DNA of 64,000 nt from Vitis vinifera. Lineage: Eukaryota > Streptophyta > Magnoliopsida > Vitales > Vitaceae. Positions 22,409 through 34,647 of the stretch are shown here, piece by piece; positions within the stretch are counted from its first letter, which is position 1; each line of letters starts with the position of its first letter. Both the position numbers and the translations under genes were made by a program. Below the pieces are notes generated by a model. It saw nothing but the letters and a program-made list of their open reading frames with translations. It had not been told where the DNA came from and searched no databases. The stretch is from positions 31,145,001-31,209,000 of the forward strand of contig NC_081822.1 in NCBI RefSeq assembly GCF_030704535.1, written 5' to 3'.

Positions 22409-24588
22409 TGGATTTAGCATAATAAAGAGCATCATTAATGTGGATTTTAGTTCCACTAGGTAAAATAATAATTGCTCTTCCAAAGCCTTGAATCAAGTCT
22501 ACAGGACTTAATATTGTATTAACATTAGACTTAACTAACAATAAGTTGGAAAAATATTTTTTATCACAAAGGATTGTGTGTGTTGTGGCACAATCTACAA
22601 GGCATGCCTCTACATTGGATGCCGTATGATGTATCAAGGTATAAGAGAGATCCATGTATCTTCAAGTATAAATAAAGAAGAAAAAAAATTAAATAAGAAA
22701 TAATAAAATGTGAAATAAACTATAAAAGATGAATAATAAATAATGTGTTCAATAGATGATAACAAAATAAACCTATCCATAAAGAATAAAAACATAACAT
22801 TTAATCATAACAAACATTTCCATCACCAATTAGATAGTCAATTTTCCCATTAGGATTCTCACAGAAATCTGAAACTTCTAAATGAGTTAGATCCACTGGG
22901 CCATCACTATCAATGAAGTTCATTTCAACTTTCTTTCCTTTTCCTTTTATTAAGGCTTGATAAAGGTTAACCAAATGCTTTGAAGTATAATAAGTACGTG
23001 ACCAATGTCCTTTCATACCACATCTGTGACACTTATTCTCACAAGCATGTTTACTTTGTGGTTCTATTCCCTTTTCATGTTATGCCTTTGAATTATTCCA
23101 CTTCTGGTGGTTTGAGTTATTCTTTTTACTTTGAGAACTACTACGATGAGAAGAATTGTGTTTACTACGACCTCGATCATGACCACATCCTCTACCTCGT
23201 CCTCGTCCTCGTCCATATCCACATCCTTGTCCATGTCCAAGAGATTGAATAAATGCGGCATTGGCTTCAGGCAATGACACAGACCCAATAGGACAAGATT
23301 GATGGTTTTTTTTAGTAAAAACTCATTATTTTGTTCAGCCACAAAAAGACATGAGATCAATTTTGAATATTTAGTGAAACAACGCTTTTGATATTACTGT
23401 TGTAAGAGCACATTCGAGGCATGAAAAGTTGTAAATGTTTTTTCAAGCATATCTTCTTTAGTGACTTTTTCTCCACAATTTTAATTGTAAGCTAATTTTG
23501 AATAAGGTCGAGTTGTAATTACTAGTAGACTTCAAATCTTGTAATTTCAAGTGCATCCAATCATAGTATGCCTTTGGAAGGACTACGGTCTTTTGGTGGT
23601 CATATCATTCCTTTATATTATTCCAAAGGATGAAAGGATCTTTGACCGTGAGATATTCACCTTTTAATTCTTCATCAATGTGATGATGAAGGAATATTAA
23701 AGCTTTGGCGCTATCCTGCAGGGATGCGTTGTTTCCTTTTTTAATGGTATTTCCAATATTTATCGCATCTAGATGAATTTCAGTATCCAAAACCCAAGAT
23801 AAGTAGTTATTACTCGAAGGGCAACAAATTCAAGCTTTGCAAGGTTTGACATTATCTAAAAACTATATATATAGAATAATATTAACTAGAAAAATATTTC
23901 AATTATTGGAATAAACTATGAATAAATTAACAAAATGCTTTAACAGTATTTCAAGTAAATAATATCTAAAAATATAATAACCCAAGATTTATCAATTATA
24001 AATATGGTAAAAATGTATAAGCACAAAATAGGAATTAAAATCTAGTTTATATATCATAGCTTCGGCTATGAACTTTTATTATGTAGATTTGTATAACTTC
24101 TAGTCATATATTTGTAATTTTTTAGTTTTCCCCATAACTTCTAGTTATAGGGATTGTATATATTTTTCTTAACTTTTGGTTATGAATTTACCTCATAATT
24201 TATAATTTACCCCATAAATTTTGGTTATAGGGATTGTACATATTTATGTATTCAAATTAAATAAGTGAAATAGAAAATCAAAAGGTAATTTTATCACACA
24301 TATAAATAAAATAGAAGATCATGATATAAGTTTATTACATGCCTTTTTGTGAGAAAAATAGAGAAAAGTCTTTCTATTTCTTAATTTGAAGAGAGAAAAG
24401 TCTTTCCATTTTTTTTTTTTTTAGAGAAGAGAAAGAAAATAAGAAAGAGAGAATAGAATGCACTGAGAGAATTGAATTGATTTTCATTAGAGGTCTCTCC
24501 CTTTTAGAGGGCCACAAAGAGATAAATATCATTACGGATGATCATCCATATATTCCTACAATGCTACAAATTCTCACATCTTATAATA
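22409..24588 (-). mobile_element. Copia1, second copy, truncated, without virus
   Basis: From 22409 the sequence equals Copia1 from about 7964 onward: protease region (22655-22409), zinc knuckle (near 23010, MKGHWSRTYYTSKHL), a Gly/Arg-rich gag tail (23280-23080), gag (from about 23853), leader, and most of the LTR, ending ATAATA at 24588. The pol half is missing because the duplication breakpoint lies inside the element. The leader is uninterrupted and contains about 350 bp (24013-24360) that the virus-bearing copy lacks. The LTR start and primer site are deleted near 24420. Frames are broken. Confidence 0.85.
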
Positions 24589-27515
24589 AAACTATTTTTA
24601 TTAAAACATGTTTTATTATATTTTAAATAAAAAATTAAATTGATTTATATATAATATTTTATTTAAGATTTAATTTCTAAAATTTTATTACAAATTTGTG
24701 GTAACAACTTTTTTCTATTAACATTAATTTATTTAATAATTAAAATTTTTAAAAATTATATTAATAATTTATCTTATGAAATTAATTTTAATTTATAAAA
24801 TATTAGAAATTTTTATATTTTAACAATTTTGAATAAATTTATATTTTCATATTTTAAAATTAAAAGAATAAATATAAAATAAAAAATAAAAAGTGAAGTA
24901 ATAGTAATTTTTTAAAATAGAATAAATGAGATAAATATGAAAAATAAAAGATTAATATAAATTTAGAATAAAAGATAAATTAGAAAAAAAAAAAATGGCG
25001 ATTTTTCGGCGAAATTCTCCTTCCTCACGCGCTTGACCTACAATGCCGATGTTTTGCCAAAAAATGGGTCAGTGATTGATATATTTGCGTTATATTGCTG
25101 TTGAAATTTCCTGTCACAAATAATCGGTGGCCAATTTCATATCGACCACCAATATCCAGTATTTTATTGACATTTCAGTGAAATATCCCAATTTTCAATC
25201 CATGATTTAAATATCTATCATTATTCTACTCTAATCTTCAAACTCTCAAAACCTGTCAAGAAAGTGTCCAGATGAAAGTCTTTTTGGTGTCCGCTAGCCT
25301 GAACAAAATATTAGAGGTAATCTACTAAGAAGCATGAGGTACCATGTTATGAATGTAAAAAAAAATTGTAAGTGTTAGACTAATATAAGAGTACCATTGA
25401 AAACATGTGCATTCAGATAAAGTAAAACAATATATCTTACATGTAGCAAGCTAATTCATCTGTATTGATTAAAGACTAGATCATCTTATGAAGATTCTTA
25501 GTTTGAATTAGGTACTTGGAGGTAGCACAAGTGAGGACCAGAAAGACTACATGGAGAGCTTATCATCCAAAGAACCAGTCCATCTCAGTGAGTAGCTCAC
25601 CTATTCATTTATCTTTCTCAATTCCAATTTAATATTGCATATTTGCATTCATCCCTTCTATATATGTCTCCGGCCTTTTTATCTTGCTCCAACTAATCAA
25701 TTAGATTTAATAGGACAATAAAGTTGCAGAATTCTGGGAATATATGAGTGATTTTCCTTTGTCGATGAGTTTTGATGCAAGCACATTACTTTTGGCTATC
25801 CATAAGAGAATTGAGAAAGGGTTGTTCATAGTTTATAGGCATTCAGTTAAGCCTCAAACTCAATTCATCAAGGAGTTCATATTACCAAATAATACTAGAC
25901 GAATAATCAAACTAAGCAGAAGATTCTTATTCATCATGCATGCATAAGTTTTCTTGCAGACAACATCAGTAAGTAATTGTACTGTTTCAAGCAACTGCAC
26001 ATCATTTTATGTTCATTGTTCTAAACATTGCTTCATATCAAATCAGCCCAAGTAGAATCCATAATATTAATATATAGTTTTATACTATAAATTTGTGCAG
26101 CACATTCATATACATCAGCTCTTCTAAAATGGTTTAGGGTTTTGTTAATGAACTAGAACTATATAGATTTCATGTGTACTTCTCTGTCGAACACCCTGGT
26201 TAATTAGATGGATCTTCTCCCAGCCCAGTGCCAGCAATTGTTAATTTCTGTATGATTTTGGATGATGTTTGATGAAACTTCTGAAGAAGCCATCATACGT
26301 TTTTTCGAGGAAGTGGAAAGAAAAGGAAAAAGGGAGTGGGACAATGTCGGTCCTCGCTCTTGGGGAGCAAAATTTTCCAACATCTATTAGAAGTCTTGAT
26401 ATTCAGAACAAGGAAAAGTCTTGCTATTGTACGTGTCATTAATTCCGATCAGGGCATATTCCTAGAAACCGGCTAGCAGGGATAGGGAGTTATGAGGCAG
26501 GGCCTGCTTAATATTCTATAAAGGGCTTAATGCATTGCATTTTATTCATCTTTTTCATCATTAATTGAATGTTGTAGACATGAAGGTCCAGGAAAGCTGT
26601 ATCGTTGAATGTAGAAAGATGAAGATAGTTACATGGTAGAACTCATGATTTTGATTTTTATCAACAATGACTTTTGAAGTAAGCTATTAGTTTATAAGAC
26701 TACATCTTGGCTAGTCGATAGTTGAAGATCAGAAAACCGAAATATGTATTATTAGGAACAAATAATCCAACTTATTCTTAAAATAATTTGATGAGAATAG
26801 ATGCAGTAGAGCTGAGGACAAAGACTTTCAATCGGCAATGTATAGATCAATAGTCATGATCTCTTATACCCAAAATTACAGGTTTGTGATCAACCATCAC
26901 CATGATGATCAATTAGAAGTTATTTTCTCTAGAAGCATGTGGGGTCAATAGCATTACCAAACAAATTCCGTTGGTATGAACTTTGTAAATTCATAGAGAA
27001 TTTCAACAAGGTATAAACTTAGGTTATGTTTGATTCTTAGAAAATACTAAGGAAGAAAAAAAATGTAAATGAAAATTATTTTTTTCATATTTGGTTGTCC
27101 TATGAAAAATATAAACTAATGAGTATTTAATCTTTATATTAATGACTTAAAATAAATAAAATGAGTTTGAAGTAACAAAAATAATAATTTATCAACTTTT
27201 AATTTATTTTTTATTTTCTTTTCTTTTTTTTTTTGTATTTTCTTTTATTTGCATTTTCCCTCTAATTTTCTGGGAAGTTGGAAACCAAACATAGCCTTGA
27301 TTTTCATTACCGCATAATTCTGGAACTTTGAAAATTCTTGAACTTTGAAAATTCACCTTCATCAGGCCTGTCATATACGTAGAAGAGAACATCTTTCCTT
27401 CAAATAGGGCTTATTGCAAAGATGTTAACATAACCTTTCCTTCGTATATCCCATAAAAGCCATTTTTTAGCTTTTCTTCAGTTCTCTGCGTCTTTGTATT
27501 CAGTTGATTAACAGC
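24589..27515. other. LecRK2 upstream region
   Basis: The first 400 bp match the flank beyond Copia1 in copy 1. From about 24997 the sequence is colinear with 46918 onward upstream of LecRK3. A 67-codon frame at 25744-25947 (MSDFPLSMSFDASTLLLAIH) is also open at 47669-47872, differing at a handful of residues. It resembles no family I know and may be a chance frame in conserved promoter DNA. A MITE at 27022-27296 lies 220 bp before the ATG. Confidence 0.6.
27022..27296. mobile_element. Harbinger/Tourist-like MITE upstream of LecRK2
   Basis: The left end, GGTTATGTTTGATTC, and the right end, CCAAACATAGCC, are inverted. The element is flanked by TTA (27019-27021) and TTG (decayed TTA). LecRK1 has the empty site, AAACTTAATTTTCATT. 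TTA target duplications and GG...CC ends are typical of PIF/Harbinger MITEs. The interior is AT-rich and non-coding. Confidence 0.7.
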
Positions 27516-29460
27516 ATGTTAGGTACAAGTCATTTTACATACTTTTCCCCAGTGGTTTTTGAGTCTCTACTTCTAGCACTTCTCTTGGTTGGTTCTTTTA
27601 GTCCAGTTAAATGTTTCTATTTCAATTATCCATTGTTCAATGATTCTACTGAGAATGATTTCCAATTAATGCGTTCAGAGATAGCTGTGGATGCCATCCA
27701 TGTTTCTGGAAGTCCGATTCCAAATTTGTCTGGCCAGGCCTTGTATGCCATTCAAGCTGTGGAGTGAAAGCAAAGGCACAGCATCCTTCAATACGACCTT
27801 TGTGCTCAGAATCACTTCGAGGACAGATCCAGGTGGTGAAGGCTTGGCCTTTATCTTAACTGGACGTGCCACTCGTCCAGAGAACAGTGAAGGGAAATGG
27901 CTTGGGATTGTGAATGCAAGCACAAATGGATCAGCTCAAAACCAGATAGTGGCAGTAGAATTTGACACACGGAAAAGCTACATGGAGGACCTGAACAACA
28001 ACCACATTGGCGTGAACGTGAACAGCGTCTACTCAATCAAACAAGCGAACCTAAGCATCAATCTTTCAAGTGGCACCGATATAACAGTGAAGGTTCAATA
28101 TGATGGGAAAAATTTGAGTGCCTTTGTTGGAACGCAGATGAAGGCTCCAGCAATCGCTCTTCCTATTAACCTCTCAGACCATCTGCCACAGAAAGTTTTT
28201 GTGGGATTCTCGGCTTCAACAGGGAATTACACTCAACTGAACTGTGTAAGGTCATGGGAATTCAGTGGTTCGAGTGTAGATGAAGATCCTGACCTGTTAT
28301 GGGTCTGGATCATGGTTCCAGTAACAGTTTTGGTTAGTGGGGTTGCCTTCTATTTCTCTTGGAAATGGAAATGTGGAAAGCAGGAGGAAGAGGAGGATGA
28401 TCCGAGGGTAGAACAACAGATTCAAGGCTCATCCACAGCTCCAAGGAAATTTCGACTGAAAGAACTTAAAGCTGCTGCGGAAAATTTCAACTCCAAGAAT
28501 GAGCTTGGCAAAGGTGGATTTGGGACAGTCTACAAAGGATTCTTGAAGAATAAGGAGGTAGCTGTGAAAAGATTTTCAAGGAATTCACATCAAAGCAACC
28601 AAGATTTTATAGCAGAAGTCACAACAATCAGCAATCTACATCACAAAAATCTTGTCAAATTAGTTGGATGGTGCTATGAAAAAAGGGAACTCCTAATAAT
28701 ATATGAGTTCATGCCAAATACGAGCCTAGACAAGCTCATATTCTGCAAAAAATCCGATGTGGAGAATCCAATCACACTGAATTGGGAAACAAGATATGGA
28801 ATCATTTGCGGGGTGGCTCAGGCATTGGACTATCTTCACAATGGATGCGAGAAGAGGGTGCTTCACCGAGACATAAAAGCGAGCAATATAATGTTGGATT
28901 CAGATTTCAACGCCCGGTTGGGGGATTTTGGATTGGCTAGAACTATTCAACTGAGTGATCAAACTCACCACTCAACAAAAGAGATTGCAGGGACACCTCG
29001 GTATATGGCTCCAGAAAGTTTTCATACTGGTAGGGCTGCCGTTGAAACCGATGTATATGCCTTCGGTGTTCTTGTACTGGAAGTTGTCTGTGGAAGAAAG
29101 CCTGGAGATCAAAGCGTGAACAACAAATACAACGGGATAGTGGATTGGGTATGGGAATACTATAGGAGACAAAGGATTCTGGATGTCGTAGATTTGCGAC
29201 TGAACGGGGTTTCCCACAAGGAGCAGACTGAATACGCACTGATGTTGGCATTGTCCTGTTGTCATCCCAATCCGTACCAGAGGCCGTCCATGAGAATTGC
29301 TTTAAGGGTTCTCACAGGAGAGGTAGACCCACCAGTTATCCCCATTGAAAAACCTCCTTTTGTGTGGCCAGCCACACCTCCGGTCTCTTTCAGGGAGGAT
29401 TTGGAGTATCCTCCCACAGGAGGCCTGCTCTCTCCACCTTCAGAACTAATTGGGAGATAA
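27516..29460 (+). pseudogene. LecRK2, frameshifted lectin receptor kinase
   Basis: From ATG 27516 the frame ends at 27767 after 83 codons. A 5-bp deletion after 27746 (TTGTATGCC, against TGTATAAAAGGCC in LecRK1) shifts the frame early in the lectin domain. The rest of the lectin domain, the transmembrane helix and the complete kinase (GKGGFG, VAVK, HRDIKASN, DFGLAR, APE) stay open to 29460. A downstream ATG at 27691 lies in that frame and would give 589 residues without a signal peptide. A second oddity is Arg in place of Gly in the GTPGYMAPE segment. The first 235 bp resemble LecRK3 and the remainder resembles LecRK1. It is most simply a recent pseudogene, though a cytosol-facing truncated product cannot be ruled out. 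Confidence 0.85.
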
Positions 29461-29828
29461 ATCAGGCTGAAAACTTGCTCCAGTAGGTCTTGCATGTCTT
29501 CTTTTTCCTTACGTGAAGTGATGTCCACCTTCAACTATATATGATGCTTGGCGTTTTTATTAGGTGTCTTGGATAATTTGTCCTTGTATTTTTAAGGCAT
29601 GAGCACCCGATATTCAATCTGTGTGTCTCATAAGTTTACTTAATTAAGTCTTCCAAGCTATATTGAACTTGAGTTTGAGGTTAGGAAAATGGAGCTTAGA
29701 TGATTCGTTGATATTGTATATGCTGGTTCACAGTACTTGGCACTATATATAAGTTTATTGAAAAACGTGTCTCAATAAATTAGATTGACCCAGAGGGAGT
29801 AAGTAAATGCGTTTGTGCTTTAAAATTT

Positions 29829-30396
29829 GGGAGAATTATCTTTTGGGGGTAGATGGGCCCCCAAATTAACAAAAGGTTCATATAACTCTTCAAATTGAGT
29901 TGAAGGATATGAAATAAAAATGGACAAATATACCCTTTTAGAACACATATAAAATATTTTATAAAATTAAGTTAAATAATTTTTTTTCAATAATTTTTTT
30001 TTCAAAAATACTAAATTAAATAAAAGTAGTTTTCAAAAATATTAAATTAAATTAAAGTATTTAAAAAAATATTAAATTAAATATTTTTTTAAAATATTAA
30101 ATTAAAATATTAAATTAAATATTTTTATTTTAAAAAAATATTAAATTAAATAAAAGTATTTTAAAAGATATTAAATTACATAAAAGTATTTTTTTAAAAT
30201 ATTAAATTAAATAAAAAATATTAAAAATATTAAATTTTTTTCTCAAAATCAACAAAAGGCATTTTTGGAAATACTAAAGAATGATATCCTTCAACTCAAT
30301 TTCCATACTTTCATTGGGTCTTGGGCTCAATTTAAAGAGTTACATGGACCTTTTGTTAATTTGGGTGCCCATCTATCCCCAAAACATAATTCTCCC
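29829..30396. mobile_element. Mutator-like MITE in LecRK2 3' flank
   Basis: The 568-bp element has terminal inverted repeats of about 60 bp, starting GGGAGAATTATCTTTTGGGG and ending with its near-complement. It is flanked by a perfect 9-bp duplication TTAAAATTT (29820-29828 and 30397-30405). LecRK1 and LecRK3 flanks show the empty site CTTTAAAATTTTAAGCC. Long inverted ends with 9-bp target sites indicate a Mutator-type non-autonomous element. The interior is AT-rich with ATTAAATTAAATAAAAGTA repeats. Confidence 0.85.
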
Positions 30397-30842
30397 TTAA
30401 AATTTTAAGCCTTGATCGATTAGGTACAAGTTCCATAAATGTTCATTGAATTGAGCGCTAATTGTATTCAAAATAATTTTGCTGGAATTTAATGCATAGA
30501 TGGAAGAGTCTTCCATGCAAACCACTCTCAACCATCCAATTACAACATCATAATAATGAACCTCTTTTAGAATTTAATATAAAGTGAACTCTCCCAACAA
30601 AGGTTTCCTTGTAAATACATCATCATAATAATGAACCACTTTTAGAATTCTTGCAAAGCATTTATAGTAGTTCCATGTCCTTCGAATTTCTTACAAATTT
30701 GTCTTGGTGGTACAACTCTTAACTGAGAAGTTCTCCATGATCAAGAAGTTGTGAATCTCGATTATATATAGGCAAATTACCTATCCCAATCTCAACTGTA
30801 TTATGTCAAGTTGGATCATGAAATAAAATACTAATATAGTAT

Positions 30843-31061
30843 TGTTGGGACGTCATTTGTTTGTTTGGCCCTGGTCAGCCGTACCACCGAGCTGTGCCAG
30901 ATAGTACCAGGAGGGCAACCTCAACGTCCTTAAGGCTTGGACTTGAGTTCGAATCCTGGGGAGGCCACTCTGGTCCGGCCCATTCCGGCTGTGATGCCCC
31001 CGTCTGGCACAGCTCGGTGGTACGGCTGACCAAGGCCAAACAAACAAATGACGTCCCAACA
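30843..31061. mobile_element. 219-bp foldback element with tRNA-like B box
   Basis: About 60 bp at each end are inverted copies with one visible mismatch, from TGTTGGGACGTCATTTG inward to GAGCTGTGCCAGA. AGTAT flanks both sides (30838-30842 and 31062-31066), a 5-bp target duplication. The GC-rich interior carries GTTCGAATCC (30947-30956), a perfect pol III B box. The composition differs sharply from the AT-rich surroundings. It could be a foldback MITE of unknown superfamily or an inverted SINE dimer. Confidence 0.75.
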
Positions 31062-32042
31062 AGTATGCAATGCATGACTCCAAGAATGGTTTCTTATATA
31101 GCAATGTTGAAGGAACTAAAGAACCTATATATAGCTGAAGAAATTCCTCCTGGAGCTTGGAGTGGTTCCACTGGTGCAACTGCTTATGATCACTTAATAT
31201 GACAATATATTGGAATAATTAATCGGTAAGTTTAAAAGCTCAGAGAAATGATAGAAAGGGCCTGGAGACTTCTCTATTCATGAAATGAATGAGAGTCCTT
31301 TCTGTTGCCTTCTCTATTCATGAAATGAATGAGAGCATTGGAATATGACAAGAAGCTTGATTGGAACAAAAAAAAAAGTAAAGGGGATTTGAGGCTCCTC
31401 ACCAAGTGGGTGCCCAGAGAATTAATGGGGTAAGCTTCTTAACAGGTGAGAGCAATAGCGCTTAGGCATTTTCTGGTCTTGGAAGATGCAAGACTTTTGC
31501 ATGAGAATGCATGTATGTGGAATACTCTTCACATGTAAAACCACCCAAACTTTCTAAGTCATAAACCAAATATGGGCAAAATCCCTACTCTTACGGCATG
31601 TTTGGAACATGGGACTAAAGAGTGGGAATGGAGATCTAATTCATTTTCTCCTTCATTCTCAAATTTAAATAATTTAAATGATGATGAGAATGAAACTAAA
31701 AGTGATTTTAATAGAAATGAAATCTCAATTATAAATGATATTTTAATTTATCTCAACTTGGAGGTATTTTGATTCAATAGTACAAGTAATTTTAAAAAAT
31801 ACTTTTTGAAAATTAAAAACTAAGACTTTCTTAAATAACTTGTTTTTAATTTTATTTTTTTTTTAACTTTCTAAAACACACAAATAAATTAAATTTATGT
31901 AATGCAAACTAAATTTAATTAACATCTTATTAAAAATAAAAATAAATTTTTAATTACAAATAAATTAAAAAATAAATAATTTTTAATAAAATATGAATAT
32001 TAATAATTCAAAATTAATAATTTCTAATACTATTTATATGAT

Positions 32043-32070
<28 letters not shown>
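32043..32070. repeat. (TA)n microsatellite
   Basis: This is a run of about 13 TA units, shorter in the duplicated spacer near 55253-55270. Confidence 0.8.
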
Positions 32071-32073
<3 letters not shown>

Positions 32074-33688
32074 TTATCTATAACTCTTCCACTCACGGGA
32101 GGAGCACTTGATTATCTTATTAGAGGGATACACTTTATTGCTTATCATTAGCCTTTGTTGTTAATTTTTTTATTATAAGCATACATTCATTAATTATGAA
32201 TATGAAATTTTGAATTATTTTAACTTTTGAATTTCAAATTATTTTTAAAACTTAAAAGATTTATTAAAGAATTTAAAACATTAACTATATCTATTATTTT
32301 TTATAATCATTATATATATTTTTCAAGTTTTAAATTATTTTTTTAATTATTAAATTTATTAATAAATTCAAAACAAAGTCTCATTTATTTTGAAATTCAT
32401 TTTCTCTAATAAAAAAATCAGAAAAACAATTCTCTATTTTACTTTAATTTTAAAAATTGTTTCCGAAAAAACAACAACCAAATAGTAATATAAATTTTAA
32501 ATGATTTTGTTTCTAAATCACGTACCAAACAATGTTTTTATCATTTATTACCAAAAAAAGAAAAAAAAACTCTGAATTTTTTTAAATGAAAATAAAAAAT
32601 GATTTTAAACTATGTATAATATGAGATTTTTTAAAAATAAAAAATATACATATTTTAAATCATATCCATGGATAATATTGATGATTTATTTTGTTTTTTT
32701 TCATTTTGATTCCCATTTTTACTTAATATTGAAATAGAAACAAATTATCATTCTAACTTTGCATCCCTATAAGCATTCAAACACAATAATTGAAACTACC
32801 AAATTCATTCATATTCTCTAAAAAGCAAACAAAAAATTTATTTATAATCCACATTTTCACACACCAACTGCAAAATATTTATTCCTATTCAACGTTCCAC
32901 ATGCCAACTATAAAATATTTATTTCTATTCCTTATTTTCACGTAACAAGCACAACCTTAATGGTCCATACGAAAGGACCGTATGGACCATAATTAGAGTG
33001 CCTAAAATATAATTGTAAAGGATATTGTTTTTAGTATTTTATATATTAATTTTTTTATATAAAATTAGATATTTTTGTTGAATAAAGAAAATTATTAACT
33101 AAATTTAATACAATATATTATAGAATATGAGGGAAAAAAGTTGACATGAAGATGAATATGTAAAGTCCATAGTAATTGATGACAATGCAAAGAAGAGTGA
33201 AAGATATTCCGTGAAGTGAAAACTCACAAACATGAAATGTTTTGGAACTCAATAATTATATTTATTTTTTTATTATTTATAATATTTAAAATAACACTCA
33301 AAAGGTCCATCTTTTTCAAATATTCATCAACTTTTCCATCTTTATAGCCTCTTTTATACATTAAAAATGTTAAACAGAATTCCTTGTTTTGTTAACTTAT
33401 TATGGATGACAAGATGAATGGGCTATGTGTGACAAACTTTCCATTACCCAAAATATAATAATCCTAGGGGGAAAAATATAATAATTATTATTATCAATGT
33501 TTTTAGAATTGGATTGATCATTTAATCGAAAAAGTTATGGATTCAATGTTCAATAGTTGATATGTTTAAGATGAAAAGCAAATTATAATATCTAATTTTA
33601 TCTCCATATCTTTGTATTTTATTACTTTAAAATTTTAAAAATTATTATGTTAATTAATTCATGTTATTTTCATACTTATTATTATATA

Positions 33689-33927
33689 TGGGGATGACAA
33701 TAGGGTAGGTTCGGGATTAGTCGCCCCATCACAATCCCACTCATTTTATTCAAAATAATTTTCATCTTCATTCCATCAAAAAATTAAATTAATGAGGTGG
33801 GACGGATATGCAAATTTCTCTTACCCACCTCGCTTAATTGATTTTTTTCAAAAATTTATTTAAAATTTTTCTAAATTATATTGAAAAAAAATTAAAATAT
33901 TATAATTTTTTATAACTTATTTTATTG

Positions 33928-33975
<48 letters not shown>

Positions 33976-34140
33976 GGAAAATAAAAATTAAATTAAATTA
34001 ATTTTATATATAATAGGACGGAGGATACAAGGTAATACCCAAGTCTTACCTTGAACCTATCTTAAACTCGTTTATAACCCATTTATATAAATTTCAAATA
34101 GAGTGGGCACTAAAAAAAACATGTCTCATTGTCATCTCTA
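33689..34140. mobile_element. hAT-like MITE remnant
   Basis: The left end reads GGGGATGACAAT and the right end is the near-complement ATTGTCATCTCTA. The interior contains GGTTCGGG and GGGACGG blocks. The same insertion is seen near 56605-56960 in the duplicated spacer, with a damaged right end. A clear target duplication was not established. Confidence 0.45.
33931..33972. repeat. (TA)21 microsatellite inside the MITE remnant
   Basis: This is a pure TA tract of about 42 bp. It is absent from the copy at 56845, where only TATATATGAG remains, so it expanded after duplication. Confidence 0.85.
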
Positions 34141-34647
34141 ACTATATAATTATTATAAAAATAAACATCAATATAAATATTTATAGTTTTATATAACAAA
34201 AATTAAAGAAAAAAAATCAATATCTCCGAATATTTTAGTTTACACCAATATTAAATGAAAAGGTTGCTTAGTTCAGTGATGCAATACTTATGTTTATAAT
34301 TACTGGTTTGTGGCTCAAGTTCTGTGCTGTAGCAAGAAGTGATGGGTTGGGTTGTAAGTAATGCCTAGAAGAGTGGGAGCGCAATATCAACCGGTCAATT
34401 CTCAAGGGAACGGGCGGGCACTTGGTTCGACGGCCCAACCACTGATTTGAACGGTTGAACACTGATATAACTCCTCTTTGGTTCCGTCCTATTTTTAAAA
34501 CCTTGATTGTTATAATAATAAATCATGCTATTAATAATAGATTTTATCTTAATAACTCGATCGAATAATTTTTTTTTTTTTTTAATATTTTTTATAATAT
34601 TTTATTTTTCTTTTTTCAAAACCTTTCTTAAATTAAATATAACATGA

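Larger units (their letters stand above)
31067..34647. other. AT-rich spacer between LecRK2 and GNAT-B
   Basis: No gene is supported. From about 31097 it is colinear with 54377-57400 beyond LecRK3. A short open stretch (31095-31200; MLKELKNLYIAEEIPPGAW) is conserved at 54377-54474 and may be an exon remnant. A 34-bp sequence with CTCTATTCATGAAATGAATGAGAG occurs twice at about 31271-31335. Most of 31700-33600 is A/T runs with scattered indels between copies. Confidence 0.6.

Noticed and set aside
30921-30960. tRNA gene at the B box in the foldback
   Set aside because: Only the B box fits. I see no A box at the right spacing, and the arms do not fold as a cloverleaf.
30853-31202. Proteins of 108-113 aa over the foldback on both strands
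   Set aside because: These frames arise from the GC-rich inverted repeat and mirror each other; there is no sign of a gene.
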